Notes: generated by a model not told the origin, from the sequence alone. A stretch of 64,000 bases of DNA from an uncultured Lachnospiraceae bacterium (GCA_910585295.1 CAJUDE010000013.1:50473-114472), one strand, 5' to 3'. Positions 8,034 through 17,226 are shown, counted from the first letter of the stretch. A program made the numbers and translations.

Positions 8034-9281
8034 TTATCCTATTTCATATTCCCATTCCCTGCCGCTTCCAGGATACAGCTCGCCCCAGCCAATATCACGC
8101 ATTTTCAGCAAGACCCTGCCTTCCTCCCCATCATAAATAGACAAAGACAGGCGGCTACGCCCGGTGTCCTCTGTGGGCAGCTCTGGCAGCTCCAAGCCCT
8201 CAATCCTCGCTTCCTTGCTCCCTGGCCTTTGTATCCACAGTTCCAGCACAGCGTCCCTTTCCAGAAGGATACGCAGCTCCTTGCCAATCTGGTGGCGGTT
8301 ACACCCTGCCTCCAGCAAAGGGTAGAAATAATCCTCATCGCCTTTTGTAACTTTTATCAGGATATGTTCCTGGGTTTTATATTCACAAAAATAGACGGTA
8401 TCCGCCTGAGCCTGATGCACGGCAAGCGTCCCTGCATAGCAGGCGCCTTTTGTATAGAGGTTTTTCCCCTGGAACGCCCGTTTCCCACGGCAGATTACCT
8501 GCAGGGACTCTTTCATCCAGTCCCCCTCAAACCCACTGCCTATTAAGTACACCGAAGAGACAATCCTGCCAGACATGGCGTCCTGCACGAGGCGGGCAAA
8601 AGAGATATCCCATTCTTTCACATTCTCTGGCAATTTTCCCAGATACACCTCTTCCACTTCTGCAATTTTGGGCCTCGTCCGCTTATTGCAGATTAGTTGT
8701 TTCTGCCAAATTTCTTCCCCATCACAGGAAAACAGCATAACGTCATACTGCCACAGCGCTGGATCCTGGCTCACTGCATAGGCATAGAAACTTTCCCGAT
8801 GGTCCTGGATGATAATCTGCCTTTCCTTAAGCCCAAGCCTCCTGGATATGCCCCGCAGCAGAGCCACTAATTCGCCTGTCACTTCCTGGATGGAAAAAAT
8901 GCATTTCGTCACAGCTTCAACTCCTTTTGCCGGAAGGGCGATGCGAAGCACCTTTTTTAAGAAAACAAGCATTAAGTCCACGGAATCATATTCTTTATCC
9001 AGCAAAATCACTTCTTTTCTTAATGCGCGCCCCAATAAGTAGTCAATATAAATCCCTTCCCCAGTTTCCGCCATCCTGCTGGCCTCTTCCCCAAAGCACC
9101 ATTTCCCAGTGGCTTTCCGCTTGCAGATTGCAGTTGGGATTTGAAATATCTCTGTTCCCGCCACGGTGCTTCTTGTCTCCGGCTCCGCCACATTTGGATG
9201 GTAGCAGCTTACTTGCGTCCATCTGTCCCCCAGTTCAATCCCTATATACCATTCGCCTGCCGCTGGCCTCATCCCATTCAC
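8034..9281 (-). CDS. DUF5716-like actin/Hsp70-fold protein
   Basis: The protein has about 415 residues. The N-terminus YIGIELGDRWTQVSCYHP resembles phosphate-binding loop 1 of the actin/Hsp70/hexokinase ATPases. Near residue 245, SSVYLIGSGFEGDWMKESL resembles the adenosine-binding loop. The C-terminal 100 residues are beta-rich, like an Hsp70 substrate domain. I associate this arrangement with DUF5716, an uncharacterised Lachnospiraceae family usually next to DUF5717. The start is GTG 9281 or ATG 9272 (AGGTG seven bases upstream of the latter). It lies 31 bases after the DUF5717-like gene. Expected role: a nucleotide-dependent switch or chaperone for its operon partners (inference). Confidence 0.7.
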   Translation of the reverse strand: MNGMRPAAGEWYIGIELGDRWTQVSCYHPNVAEPETRSTVAGTEIFQIPTAICKRKATGKWCFGEEASRMAETGEGIYIDYLLGRALRKEVILLDKEYDSVDLMLVFLKKVLRIALPAKGVEAVTKCIFSIQEVTGELVALLRGISRRLGLKERQIIIQDHRESFYAYAVSQDPALWQYDVMLFSCDGEEIWQKQLICNKRTRPKIAEVEEVYLGKLPENVKEWDISFARLVQDAMSGRIVSSVYLIGSGFEGDWMKESLQVICRGKRAFQGKNLYTKGACYAGTLAVHQAQADTVYFCEYKTQEHILIKVTKGDEDYFYPLLEAGCNRHQIGKELRILLERDAVLELWIQRPGSKEARIEGLELPELPTEDTGRSRLSLSIYDGEEGRVLLKMRDIGWGELYPGSGREWEYEIG

Positions 9282-9312
9282 CTGCCTTTTGCATCTATTC
9301 TAAGCAAATCCC

Positions 9313-12300
9313 CTATAAGAGGCAAAACTTTTCTTTTACTAGCCCATCTAAGGAGCCATAACCCTCTAGCCGCTCCATTAATGTGGCCTCATCCTTCATC
9401 TGCCAGCTTACCATCATGTCATTCAGCAAGTCATAGCGGCTGCCCTCTGCATGGATACACAGCCCTTGGTTCTGTAACTGCCCGCTCTCTGTGACAATCC
9501 ATTCCCCATCCTTTTCCTCTTTGATATAGTATGGGATTTTTTCCCCATAGAATATCAGGAATTCCTTGACATAAATCCCATCAAACATCTGCCCCATCTT
9601 CACTTCCAGATAATCCTGGCTCCCCACTGGAAGGAACGTGACGCTTACTTTTACATCCGGGGTGGTGCGGTATTCTAAGAACACCTTGTCATGGTACAGG
9701 TATTTCCCTGCAAACTTAACGGGAAGGCTCTGGTAGAATGGAAAATATTTTCCCTGGGAAATATAGCCTGCCAAAATACTTTCCGCCCATCCCAATTCCT
9801 CGTCAGACAGCCCTTCCCTGGCGGCGCACCATTTCAAAAATCCAAGCCTGCATGGCTCGCTTACTTCCTGCCCCTCTTTGAATACTTTGAAAATTTTCTG
9901 GAACACATAATCTGACACCACTGCATCTTTTGTTGCATACTGATATGACATCCAGGAAAGGTATGCAAGAACCACAAGCTCCCTGCCTAAATTTTCCCCA
10001 TAATTCTCAAATATTTTCTCTATATTTACAGAAAAATCCCCTGTGTACAAAAACTGCACAATGCACCGTTCTTCCAGCCCAAACGTATCCAGTTCAAAAT
10101 CACACGCCGCCTGCCAGAGCTTCACCATCTCTTCCATATTCCCATAGAAATGTTTGCCCATGTAGTTTAAGATACGTTCGTTGTATTTGCCGCGTAGAAA
10201 TACGCCACGGCATAGCCCCAGCAAAAATTCATCTGATTCTTCATCAGAATCCATCTCTTCCATCCGATGGCTGATTACATGCACCAGTTTTGTAGCTGAG
10301 ATGCTTTCACTGCCATAAGACAGCAGAAGCTCATATGCACGCTTATAATGGCGCCGTGCAACCAACAGTTCCATTATCCGTTCCCTGGCACGTTTCTGCA
10401 TCCCTTCAAAAGATACGGACAGCAAAAACTCATCTAAAGCTTCCCCAGTATAATTATAGTAATAATACGCAATGATCTGGGGGCGCAGTTCCTCCCGATA
10501 GGATTCGCTAATGGAATTGGATTCCATCAATTCCTGCAAGTAAGGGAGGTCCTTTTGTTCAAAAGTCTGCCAAATTTTTTTACGGTCAAAATATTTTAGG
10601 AGGAACGGCATTTTATCCTTAGCGCACGCTATGCCCTTTTCTAGAAACGACCCACTGTCCAAAAGCGGCGTTACCGACAGCTCTTCATTGGGCAAAAACC
10701 GATTGCCCCTGGAATCCTCCAGCAGCATCTGGTAGGAACTGCTGTAAAGGCTGACATACCCAACCCCATGGGTTAAGGGGACTGTCTGCTCCTGCTCCAG
10801 CGGGTGCTGCCGGACTACTAGGCGCATCGCGCCATTGTCCTTACAGGAGACTTTATGGACAAACAATATTTTTGCCAAATGGTCCATCTGGTTCTCTGCA
10901 ACAAGTTCTGGCGTTAAGAGTTCCTGATAAATTACTGCCGAATCCTCGTCTATCCGCCCTGCCTGCATCTGGTGGATTACATACTCCTCCATATTTTTTT
11001 GATAGTGCTGGTAATTATTTTTCCAGGAAGACTTGTGTTTCACCATAAACCGATAGAGTTTCGTCATCGGACGGTATGCAAGGCTGTTGTTATACTGGAA
11101 ATAAATCACAACGGATTTCGGTATTTTATCCAGCTTCTTTTTCTTGGCAGACATCATCCATGCCTCATAAATCCCGGCAATGCGCAGCTTTTCCCTGACC
11201 CCTTTGTGGTACCAGTGCCAGTAAGGCTCCCCATAACAGCTCCATTTCATGCAATAGCTGCATACCGCCTGCAGCATTTCTTTTTCCGGAAACACATCGT
11301 AACATTCACAAAGGATGCGGTACCAGTTAGGGTGGTAATTGGGAATATCCGCCACAAGCTGGCAGACCTGTATTGCAATCCCCTGGGTAAGGGCCTGATG
11401 CCGGGCGGCCCAGTATAGCACCTTCCGCGCAAAATGGTTCGGCTGGTACAGCAAAAACGGCTCTTTGGCAAGGATGCGGTATGCTTCCAGGTACAGCACT
11501 GGGCTGTCCCCTCCTGCCTCTATCTGCCTGGCAATCACTTCCAGCTTCCTTGCCTTACTATAATTCAACTCTTCATCCAGGAACAGCAAAATCCACAAAA
11601 GCAGGTTGTTCTCTTTGTTTTTGTGGTAAATTTTGCGGATCTTCCCTGTTAATTTATTTACATAGACAGGTTCTGGTTCCCGAAGTGTGCAAAGGTATAG
11701 ATAATAGGCATATAACGGGGATTCCTTGTCCACTTTGTGCTTCGGGAAAGCATCCAGCGCCCATTCCCCCTCCTGCCTCTGCTTATTTACCAAAAAAGCC
11801 TGTGCTTTCGCCAGCAGGTACCATAGGTTCTCTGGCTCCAGGGCCATAAGCTCCTCAAGCTTCTTTACCGTTACTTTTGCCCAGACCCCGGTCACTATTT
11901 TCCGCAGCCCCAGATTAATATAAGCGTTCATCAACTCAATTTTTTTCTTGGCAGCCACAATATCTGTACGCTCCCTTACCTTCCCCTGGAACACACAGAT
12001 TTCCACTTGCTTGGTTTGGTACGGGGTCTGGAACGTAATCCTGCCAAAATTCTTGCCCGCATGGAGGTGTTCTGGCAAGACCATATATTCTGCCAGCGCA
12101 TTGCCCCCTACAAATTCATTGGATGCAAGCACATTTTTTACAGGAACCATCCACTTTGCATCACTTGACATTTCAATGGCCAGGTAACCCCATTCTTCTT
12201 TTTTCAATGTGATATGCTGCCTGTTTGGCTCATAGATTTCAGAAAATTCCCTCTGGGCTTCCTCAATTCTAAATGTCACGCGCTTCTTTTTCCTGGCAGC

Positions 12301-12849
12301 TATCAAAAATTCCTCCACCTGGGACATTGTGCAAGGCCTACGCCCAAGCATTTGGTAGAGCAGCCTTGCCTCTGTTTCCTGAGGCTTAAATATATGCATA
12401 AATTCCGGCTGCCCAAACACCTTCACGGCTTCTTCATATGAATGCTTTGCCAAATTGGCAAATTCGATGACGCCCTTTATCTTCCCTAGTGAACTGTTCG
12501 GGTAATTGCTGGAAACAGACATGGAAAAAGGAAGGTCATATTCCCCCTGGTTGCTGATAATATGGAAATTCCCTTTCTGGGAATCTCCTTCCACTAACCC
12601 CTCCGAATGGAATTCAAACACTTGCGTAATTTTCTCCCCATGCAGCCTTGCATCCCTGCATTCCATCCTGGGGCTTGAAGTATAAATAATGCCAGTGATG
12701 GGCGTGCCATTAGCGCTTTCCATAGAAAATTCGCCTGTGTAGTCCATCCCTTCCACTACTTCAAATTCTAATTTCTCTATCGAAAATTGGAGGATAGAGG
12801 AGTCTCCCCTGCATACCCCCGCTGCCAGTTCTTCTAATCTCTTCTGCAA
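9313..12849 (-). CDS. DUF5717-like giant protein, first gene of the operon
   Basis: This protein has 1178 residues and starts at TTG 12849 behind AGGTGACGAT. There is no signal peptide and no membrane segment, so it is cytoplasmic. The first roughly 290 residues look like several beta-sandwich domains (FSIEKLEFEVVEGMDYTGEF...; VTFRIEEAQREFSEIYEP...). Residues about 290-1030 are a helical solenoid rich in Trp/Tyr, resembling TPR/HEAT arrays, and the last 130 are beta-rich again (VSVTFLPVGSQDYLEVKMGQ). It matches my memory of DUF5717, of unknown function. It is divergent from the PLP-dependent enzyme at 12960, with a 110-base shared promoter region. Confidence 0.75.
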   Translation of the reverse strand: MQKRLEELAAGVCRGDSSILQFSIEKLEFEVVEGMDYTGEFSMESANGTPITGIIYTSSPRMECRDARLHGEKITQVFEFHSEGLVEGDSQKGNFHIISNQGEYDLPFSMSVSSNYPNSSLGKIKGVIEFANLAKHSYEEAVKVFGQPEFMHIFKPQETEARLLYQMLGRRPCTMSQVEEFLIAARKKKRVTFRIEEAQREFSEIYEPNRQHITLKKEEWGYLAIEMSSDAKWMVPVKNVLASNEFVGGNALAEYMVLPEHLHAGKNFGRITFQTPYQTKQVEICVFQGKVRERTDIVAAKKKIELMNAYINLGLRKIVTGVWAKVTVKKLEELMALEPENLWYLLAKAQAFLVNKQRQEGEWALDAFPKHKVDKESPLYAYYLYLCTLREPEPVYVNKLTGKIRKIYHKNKENNLLLWILLFLDEELNYSKARKLEVIARQIEAGGDSPVLYLEAYRILAKEPFLLYQPNHFARKVLYWAARHQALTQGIAIQVCQLVADIPNYHPNWYRILCECYDVFPEKEMLQAVCSYCMKWSCYGEPYWHWYHKGVREKLRIAGIYEAWMMSAKKKKLDKIPKSVVIYFQYNNSLAYRPMTKLYRFMVKHKSSWKNNYQHYQKNMEEYVIHQMQAGRIDEDSAVIYQELLTPELVAENQMDHLAKILFVHKVSCKDNGAMRLVVRQHPLEQEQTVPLTHGVGYVSLYSSSYQMLLEDSRGNRFLPNEELSVTPLLDSGSFLEKGIACAKDKMPFLLKYFDRKKIWQTFEQKDLPYLQELMESNSISESYREELRPQIIAYYYYNYTGEALDEFLLSVSFEGMQKRARERIMELLVARRHYKRAYELLLSYGSESISATKLVHVISHRMEEMDSDEESDEFLLGLCRGVFLRGKYNERILNYMGKHFYGNMEEMVKLWQAACDFELDTFGLEERCIVQFLYTGDFSVNIEKIFENYGENLGRELVVLAYLSWMSYQYATKDAVVSDYVFQKIFKVFKEGQEVSEPCRLGFLKWCAAREGLSDEELGWAESILAGYISQGKYFPFYQSLPVKFAGKYLYHDKVFLEYRTTPDVKVSVTFLPVGSQDYLEVKMGQMFDGIYVKEFLIFYGEKIPYYIKEEKDGEWIVTESGQLQNQGLCIHAEGSRYDLLNDMMVSWQMKDEATLMERLEGYGSLDGLVKEKFCLL

Positions 12850-12959
12850 ATCGTCACCTGCTTTGTGGTTGCTTTTTTATCAATATCCGATATAATAAAG
12901 TCAGTCTTATTAATTATAAACCATTCACACATTTGTGTAAATATTTTTGGAGGAAATTT

Positions 12960-14048
12960 ATGTTACAGCATAAAGACCATTTTCATGGAAGCGATTTGGA
13001 AAAAATTGAACAGATTTACAAGATCCGCAAAGAAGAGATTGTCAGCTTCAGCGCCAATGTGAACCCATTGGGCATTTCCCCTTTACTGCGGGAAACGCTG
13101 GCCAGCCATATTGACGCCATCACCACTTACCCAGACAGGGAGTACCGTTCCCTGCGGAACTGCATTGCAGCGTATGCAGATACGGATTATGAGAACATTA
13201 TTATGGGAAATGGCTCTACAGAGTTGATTTCACTTTTTATCCAGTTGGAGCATCCCAAAAAAGCATTAATTATCGGCCCCACTTATTCTGAATATGAACG
13301 GGAAATTGCATTGGGCGGCGGGACATGCCTCTATTACCCATTGAAAGAAGAGTTGGATTTTGTATTGGATGTGGAGCATTTTACCTCCCAACTCAATGAG
13401 AGCATTGACCTTCTTGTTATCTGCAACCCCAATAATCCCACCTCGGGCGCCATTACACGTAAAACAATGCGAAGGATATTGGATGTATGTAAGCAAAATG
13501 ATATTTTTGTTATGGTAGATGAGACTTATGTAGAATTTGCTGAAAATGAAAAAGAAATTACCTCTGTCCCCCTAACAGCATTCTACAATAATATTGTTAT
13601 CCTGCGTGGGACTTCCAAATTTTTTGCAGCGCCAGGGCTGCGGTTAGGCTATGCCATCACAGGGAACCGGGATTTTATCAAATCCATCAATACCCGCAAA
13701 AACCCTTGGACAATCAATTCCCTTGCTGTGGTTGCTGGTGAGATTATGTTCCAGGACAAAGATTATATCCAAAAAACCCGGGATTTAATTTCTGGGGAAC
13801 GCGCCCGGATGTATCATATTTTTTCGGAGGACAGCAGATTTAAGCCATACCCGCCCAGCGGTAATTTTATGCTGGTGCGACTGTTGGCTGATGGGATGAC
13901 TTCCGATTTGCTGTTTGACCGCGCTATCCGGGAAAAAATGATGGTTCGGGACTGCTCCACTTTCCCATTCCTAGACAATAGGTATATCCGCTTCTGTTTT
14001 ATGAGCCGAGAAATGAATGATAAGCTTATAGAATGTATTATGAGGTAG
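12960..14048 (+). CDS. PLP-dependent aminotransferase, HisC/CobD-like
   Basis: The 362-residue protein belongs to the class I/II fold-type-I aminotransferases. It has FHGSDLEKIEQIYKIRKEEI and FSANVNPLGISP at the N-terminus, CNPNNPTSG in the middle, VDETYVEF, and the PLP-binding lysine in RGTSKFFAAPGLRLGY. The N-terminal pattern is closer to threonine-phosphate decarboxylase (CobD) than to classical HisC, but no cobalamin or histidine genes are nearby, so the substrate is open. ATG 12960 follows TTTTTGGAGGAAATTT; an in-frame ATG at 12933 lacks a ribosome site. A TATAAT box lies near 12888. Confidence 0.85.
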   Translation: MLQHKDHFHGSDLEKIEQIYKIRKEEIVSFSANVNPLGISPLLRETLASHIDAITTYPDREYRSLRNCIAAYADTDYENIIMGNGSTELISLFIQLEHPKKALIIGPTYSEYEREIALGGGTCLYYPLKEELDFVLDVEHFTSQLNESIDLLVICNPNNPTSGAITRKTMRRILDVCKQNDIFVMVDETYVEFAENEKEITSVPLTAFYNNIVILRGTSKFFAAPGLRLGYAITGNRDFIKSINTRKNPWTINSLAVVAGEIMFQDKDYIQKTRDLISGERARMYHIFSEDSRFKPYPPSGNFMLVRLLADGMTSDLLFDRAIREKMMVRDCSTFPFLDNRYIRFCFMSREMNDKLIECIMR

Positions 14049-14093
14049 CTTGCCTGGTGCAAGAATCTATTTTGCCGTACTTGGTTTATAAGT

Positions 14094-14573
14094 AAAAAAG
14101 AATGCGCACAGCGCATTCTCCGCGCGCGAGCGGATTGCGTAGCAATAAATTCCCTCTCCGCAAGCTGCGCATAATTTTTTTATCTTATAGGATTAGGGTG
14201 TCAAAAGGTGGTTTTTAAAATTTCTATCGTCAATTTGCACAATCATGCAGAAAGATTATTCCGATTGTTCCCTGCTATAAGAATTTCTAAGTGTTCTGAG
14301 CTGCATATTGAAAATTGACGCAACCGGCTTATATTCGCCCTCCATGGCTCAGCATAATCCTTCCCCAAACATCTTGTTTGGGAATTGCTGAGGGCCGTCA
14401 GACCACTAAGAAATATCTAATAGCGGAACAAGTCACAATCCCTTCTGCATAATTGTGCAAATTGCCAGTTTAAATTTTTTATCCCACCTTTTGACACCCT
14501 AATCCTTATAGGAAATTTATATACTTTAACACTTCACAGTAACACAGTATTTCCTAATAAGATAAAAAATCAG
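14094..14573. repeat. Intergenic hairpin repeat (family R1), split by a MITE
   Basis: Bases 14094-14190 and 14505-14573 together match the uninterrupted repeat at 35732-35852: AGAATGCGC..., AATAAATTCCCTCTCCGC, AGCTGCGCATAATTTTTTT, CTTATAGGAAATTTATA, CTTTAACACTTCACAGTAAC. The 314 bases between the halves are a foldback element. The 5' half carries an extra GC hairpin (AGAATGCGC/GCGCATTCT and CCGCGCGCGAGCGG) that is missing at 35732. The repeat sits where terminators are expected, after the aminotransferase gene and before the leftward secreted-protein unit. Confidence 0.75.
14191..14504. mobile_element. 314-bp foldback MITE with target duplication
   Basis: The ends are perfect 21-base inverted repeats, GATTAGGGTGTCAAAAGGTGG and its complement. 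They are flanked by the direct repeat CTTATAG at 14184-14190 and 14505-14511; the same bases occur once in the intact repeat at 35732-35852, which proves insertion. The interior is a long imperfect palindrome (TTTGCACAATCATGCAG against CTGCATAATTGTGCAAA; CCAAACATCTTGTTTGG at the centre), so the whole element can fold into one hairpin. No frame of useful size is present: it must be mobilised in trans. An alternative boundary with TTATA as target cannot be excluded. Confidence 0.85.
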
Positions 14574-14607
14574 GCGGGACACTTCATTATAAAAGCATCC
14601 CGCCTAT
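14564..14607 (-). terminator. Rho-independent terminator
   Basis: On the minus strand the stem GGCGGGA/TCCCGCC encloses an AT-rich loop and is followed by TGATTTTTTATC. It lies directly after the small membrane peptide at 14610 and ends that transcript. Confidence 0.8.
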
Positions 14608-14609
14608 TC

Positions 14610-14711
14610 TTAGCTGATTAACCCATCCAAGATCATTGCTAGGAAATTCAGCACAATAATCCCCAAAAAACTGACAACTAAAATAAAACACCCCTTAAGA
14701 AAATCTTTCAT
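14610..14711 (-). CDS. Small single-helix membrane peptide
   Basis: The frame codes for 33 residues (MKDFLKGCFILVVSFLGIIV then LNFLAMILDGLIS): an N-terminal Lys/Asp cap and one hydrophobic helix. It begins 16 bases after the secreted-protein stop on the same strand, and a strong terminator follows immediately, which argues for a translated gene. The ribosome site is weak (a TTGG before the ATG), so translation is uncertain. It may be a toxin-like, bacteriocin-like or regulatory membrane peptide; nothing identifies which. Confidence 0.45.
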   Translation of the reverse strand: MKDFLKGCFILVVSFLGIIVLNFLAMILDGLIS

Positions 14712-14727
14712 ATGCCAATATTAGTAA

Positions 14728-15165
14728 TTAGTATGTTTTTGTATTGCTTGTACAAGTAACTTGTTCCCCTCCTACCGTGGCAATTACATATACCCGGTAA
14801 GTGCCTCTGGAAGATAATGAAAAAGATTTACTCATTGTCTTTCCACTTGAATTTTCTGCGGATTCAATCCAGGAAGATTTTGTTTGCCAGGAACCATTTT
14901 CTAACCGTTGCAACCGCATCACCACATTGATAAAGCATTTCTTTTTTGGAAAAACTTCTGCAAGACAGTATGCTGTATTCCCTTCAATCCTTAAACCAGC
15001 AGCTATATTTAAAACATTTTCATAATAAGGCTGTATCCCACCTGAATTTCCTGCTTTCCTGGCTTGTGCTACTGTTTGTGTGTTCCCCTCCGCTGCATAG
15101 CTGACTGTGGACACACTGATTATCAAGCACATCACTGCCAGCATCATTGCAAGTTTCCGTTTCAT
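14728..15165 (-). CDS. Small secreted protein of unknown function
   Basis: The protein has 145 residues with a classical signal peptide (MKRKLAMMLAVMCLIISVST, cleavage likely after VSYAA). The mature part is about 118 residues with beta-strand alternation (ENVLNIAAGLRIEGNTAYC; RGTYRVYVIATVGGEQVTC) and two or three Cys that could form disulfides. The start at 15165 follows GGAAGGAGAAGG; a longer frame to 15255 has no ribosome site. Such small YTXN-like or Ig-like secreted proteins are common in Clostridia, but no family was recognised. The membrane peptide at 14610 follows on the same transcript. Confidence 0.75.
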   Translation of the reverse strand: MKRKLAMMLAVMCLIISVSTVSYAAEGNTQTVAQARKAGNSGGIQPYYENVLNIAAGLRIEGNTAYCLAEVFPKKKCFINVVMRLQRLENGSWQTKSSWIESAENSSGKTMSKSFSLSSRGTYRVYVIATVGGEQVTCTSNTKTY

Positions 15166-15316
15166 AAAACCTTCTCCTTCCGTTTCTCTTTTGTATTTAA
15201 TAGTTGAGCATAATATCCCATAGAGTAAACAACTGAGAAACAGAAAACATGACACTTTTAAAAAAATTATATTTCCTTAGTTAATTTCCAAACAATGCCC
15301 TTATTTTCTTATACGA

Positions 15317-16057
15317 TTATTTAATTGGTTCATCCGAAAGTTCTAATTTCCCTGCTAAATCTATTAGTTCATTTTTTGTAAATGGACCGCCTAACACTAA
15401 TTTATAAATACCATTAGACAGCACTAATGACCCTATGCCCTTATCCTCTGTGTAATAGCCACTAAACCCATTCACGTCAATATCTTTTAAATCTTCTACA
15501 TCCGATGTTAGATTTTCTGCTACTTCATCTTCCTGCCACGTTTGTTTAAGGATTAACACATCTTCTTCCTTAGAGTAAGAAATCGTGTATCTTTGAAATC
15601 CTTCTTCAAATAATTCTTTATCCAATGAATACCCCTCTGGAACCTCTGTTAAACAATACTTCCTAAAATTAGCCTTTGTATGTTCCACACTTTCATCCAG
15701 TTCATTATTCTGAATCATTACATGGTCTTCACTCTGCTCAATACAGAAATTATTAAGCCACTGGATAATTGGCTCCGCGCCAAATACAGTTCCACCTACC
15801 AGAACAAACACCAATAGGGCAATCGCTGCCAACCGCCTTTTGGTATGGACTGGACGGTATAACTCCAAAATGGAATTTCCTGCCCCTGCAATTCCTGTCT
15901 TTTTACCCGCTACGGATTCATTTAGCAGATGGCGCATTTTCAAACGGAACCTTAAAGAGAATCTATGTTCTGGAAAATCCGTTGGACGGTTTACATATTC
16001 TTCCTTTGCAATTTCGTCAAATGCCTCTTTTAACAGCTTGTCCATATCAGTAGTCAT
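15317..16057 (-). CDS. DUF4367-type, anti-sigma-like membrane protein
   Basis: This 246-residue protein has an N-terminal cytoplasmic helical segment (MTTDMDKLLKEAFDEIAKEE...), one membrane helix near residues 77-95 (AAIALLVFVLVGGTVFGAEP) and an extracytoplasmic domain (about 110-245) with the beta-rich look of DUF4367 (VDVNGFSGYYTEDKG-like segment). Proteins of this build commonly serve as anti-sigma factors paired with an ECF sigma gene just upstream. No sigma-factor gene is present here; the upstream neighbour is an Rpn nuclease. The ribosome site is GAAGGAGGGGACAG. Confidence 0.7.
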   Translation of the reverse strand: MTTDMDKLLKEAFDEIAKEEYVNRPTDFPEHRFSLRFRLKMRHLLNESVAGKKTGIAGAGNSILELYRPVHTKRRLAAIALLVFVLVGGTVFGAEPIIQWLNNFCIEQSEDHVMIQNNELDESVEHTKANFRKYCLTEVPEGYSLDKELFEEGFQRYTISYSKEEDVLILKQTWQEDEVAENLTSDVEDLKDIDVNGFSGYYTEDKGIGSLVLSNGIYKLVLGGPFTKNELIDLAGKLELSDEPIK

Positions 16058-16227
16058 CTGTCCCCTCCTTCATATAACTTCATAGATAAACCTTCTGCTA
16101 CGGTTATATTTTAACACATACTAAAATAACAATCAAAATATTTGTTTTATGACACCACAATATTCTCCACGCCCACCATAGCATACAACAATTGGGGCTG
16201 AAACTGCAAAGGGAGAAACTGTTCAAT

Positions 16228-17226
16228 CTATAAGTACTTTTTGGATTCTTCCTGGCTTAGCCCATATTGTTCCTGGATCTTTAGCTGGATTGTCTGAGAT
16301 GGGATTTCCAGCTTCCTTAGTATGGACACTGTCCCTTTAATCCCTTTCTCCATTCCTTTTTCCAAACCTTTTTCCAGACCCATTTCTATCCCTTCTTTTA
16401 GGCCTTTTTCCTTTCCCTCTTCTATTCCCTCGTTCCTTATTGCCTTTGCCTCATATTCCAGCACTTTTCCACCCATAATCTCCCTCACTCCTTCCATAAC
16501 TGCTTCATAGTTCCTTGCTATATGCCCTAATACTTTATTGGACATGTCTATCAAGGTACATTTCGTATATTCACTGATTTTCCCTTGTTCCAGCAGCTTC
16601 TCCAGCCCTTCCCGAAGTTCCATATAATCTTCTTCCAGCCTTCTCCTCTTCCCTGCATCACCCTCATAGTCCGCAAATTGTTTCTCATGGCGGAAGATAT
16701 GGAATGGGATTAGGAACAATAAGTTTCTTTCAAAAATCTCCGTTACAGTATACCTTTGTGACTTCAATACCTGGATGCCATACTCCAACTCCCCTCCTGG
16801 TGTGACCATCCTTACCTTCATTCTATCAGGCGTGGACTTCTTGTGCCTTAAGAACAGCACCGCAGAATGTGGAAATGTTACGGTCAAAACCCCTCCCTCG
16901 ACCTCACCTCCGTCAAGCGCTATCTGTGTATCATACTCAAAGAACCTCACAAGCATGCTGTCATCTGCACTGCTCTGGCATTCCAGGTGGTACTTCTTTG
17001 CCTCCCCACTATGTATCAGGAAGCTTGCATCCGTGACCCTGCCTTCTTCATTCCCATCCTGCTGGTTCAGGAAATGCTCATTCTGTGAAAAGGTAATTTC
17101 CTCTGCCCCAGTATAGTTCTCCCCAAACACCTCGTTTATCAGTGGGATGACCAGCCCCCGGCAGTCATTCAGCAATGTACGGAACACATCATCGTAAGGT
17201 GTGCTTGTTATCTTTATGTGACCCAT
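16228..17226 (-). CDS. Rpn-type PD-(D/E)XK nuclease / putative transposase, copy 1
   Basis: The protein has 332 residues. The nuclease core is recognised by VTDASFLIHSGEAKKYHLECQSSADDSM (D...E-x-Q, the variant PD-(D/E)XK active site) and by VRFFEYDTQIAL. The C-terminus carries a heptad-like Glu-Lys-Gly array (EGKEKGLKEGIEMGLEKGLE) typical of these families, followed by a short helix. Related E. coli RpnA proteins promote recombination and are active endonucleases. It is full length and may be functional. Two relatives lie at 17954-18776 (broken) and 19262-20104. Confidence 0.8.
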   Translation of the reverse strand: MGHIKITSTPYDDVFRTLLNDCRGLVIPLINEVFGENYTGAEEITFSQNEHFLNQQDGNEEGRVTDASFLIHSGEAKKYHLECQSSADDSMLVRFFEYDTQIALDGGEVEGGVLTVTFPHSAVLFLRHKKSTPDRMKVRMVTPGGELEYGIQVLKSQRYTVTEIFERNLLFLIPFHIFRHEKQFADYEGDAGKRRRLEEDYMELREGLEKLLEQGKISEYTKCTLIDMSNKVLGHIARNYEAVMEGVREIMGGKVLEYEAKAIRNEGIEEGKEKGLKEGIEMGLEKGLEKGMEKGIKGTVSILRKLEIPSQTIQLKIQEQYGLSQEESKKYL

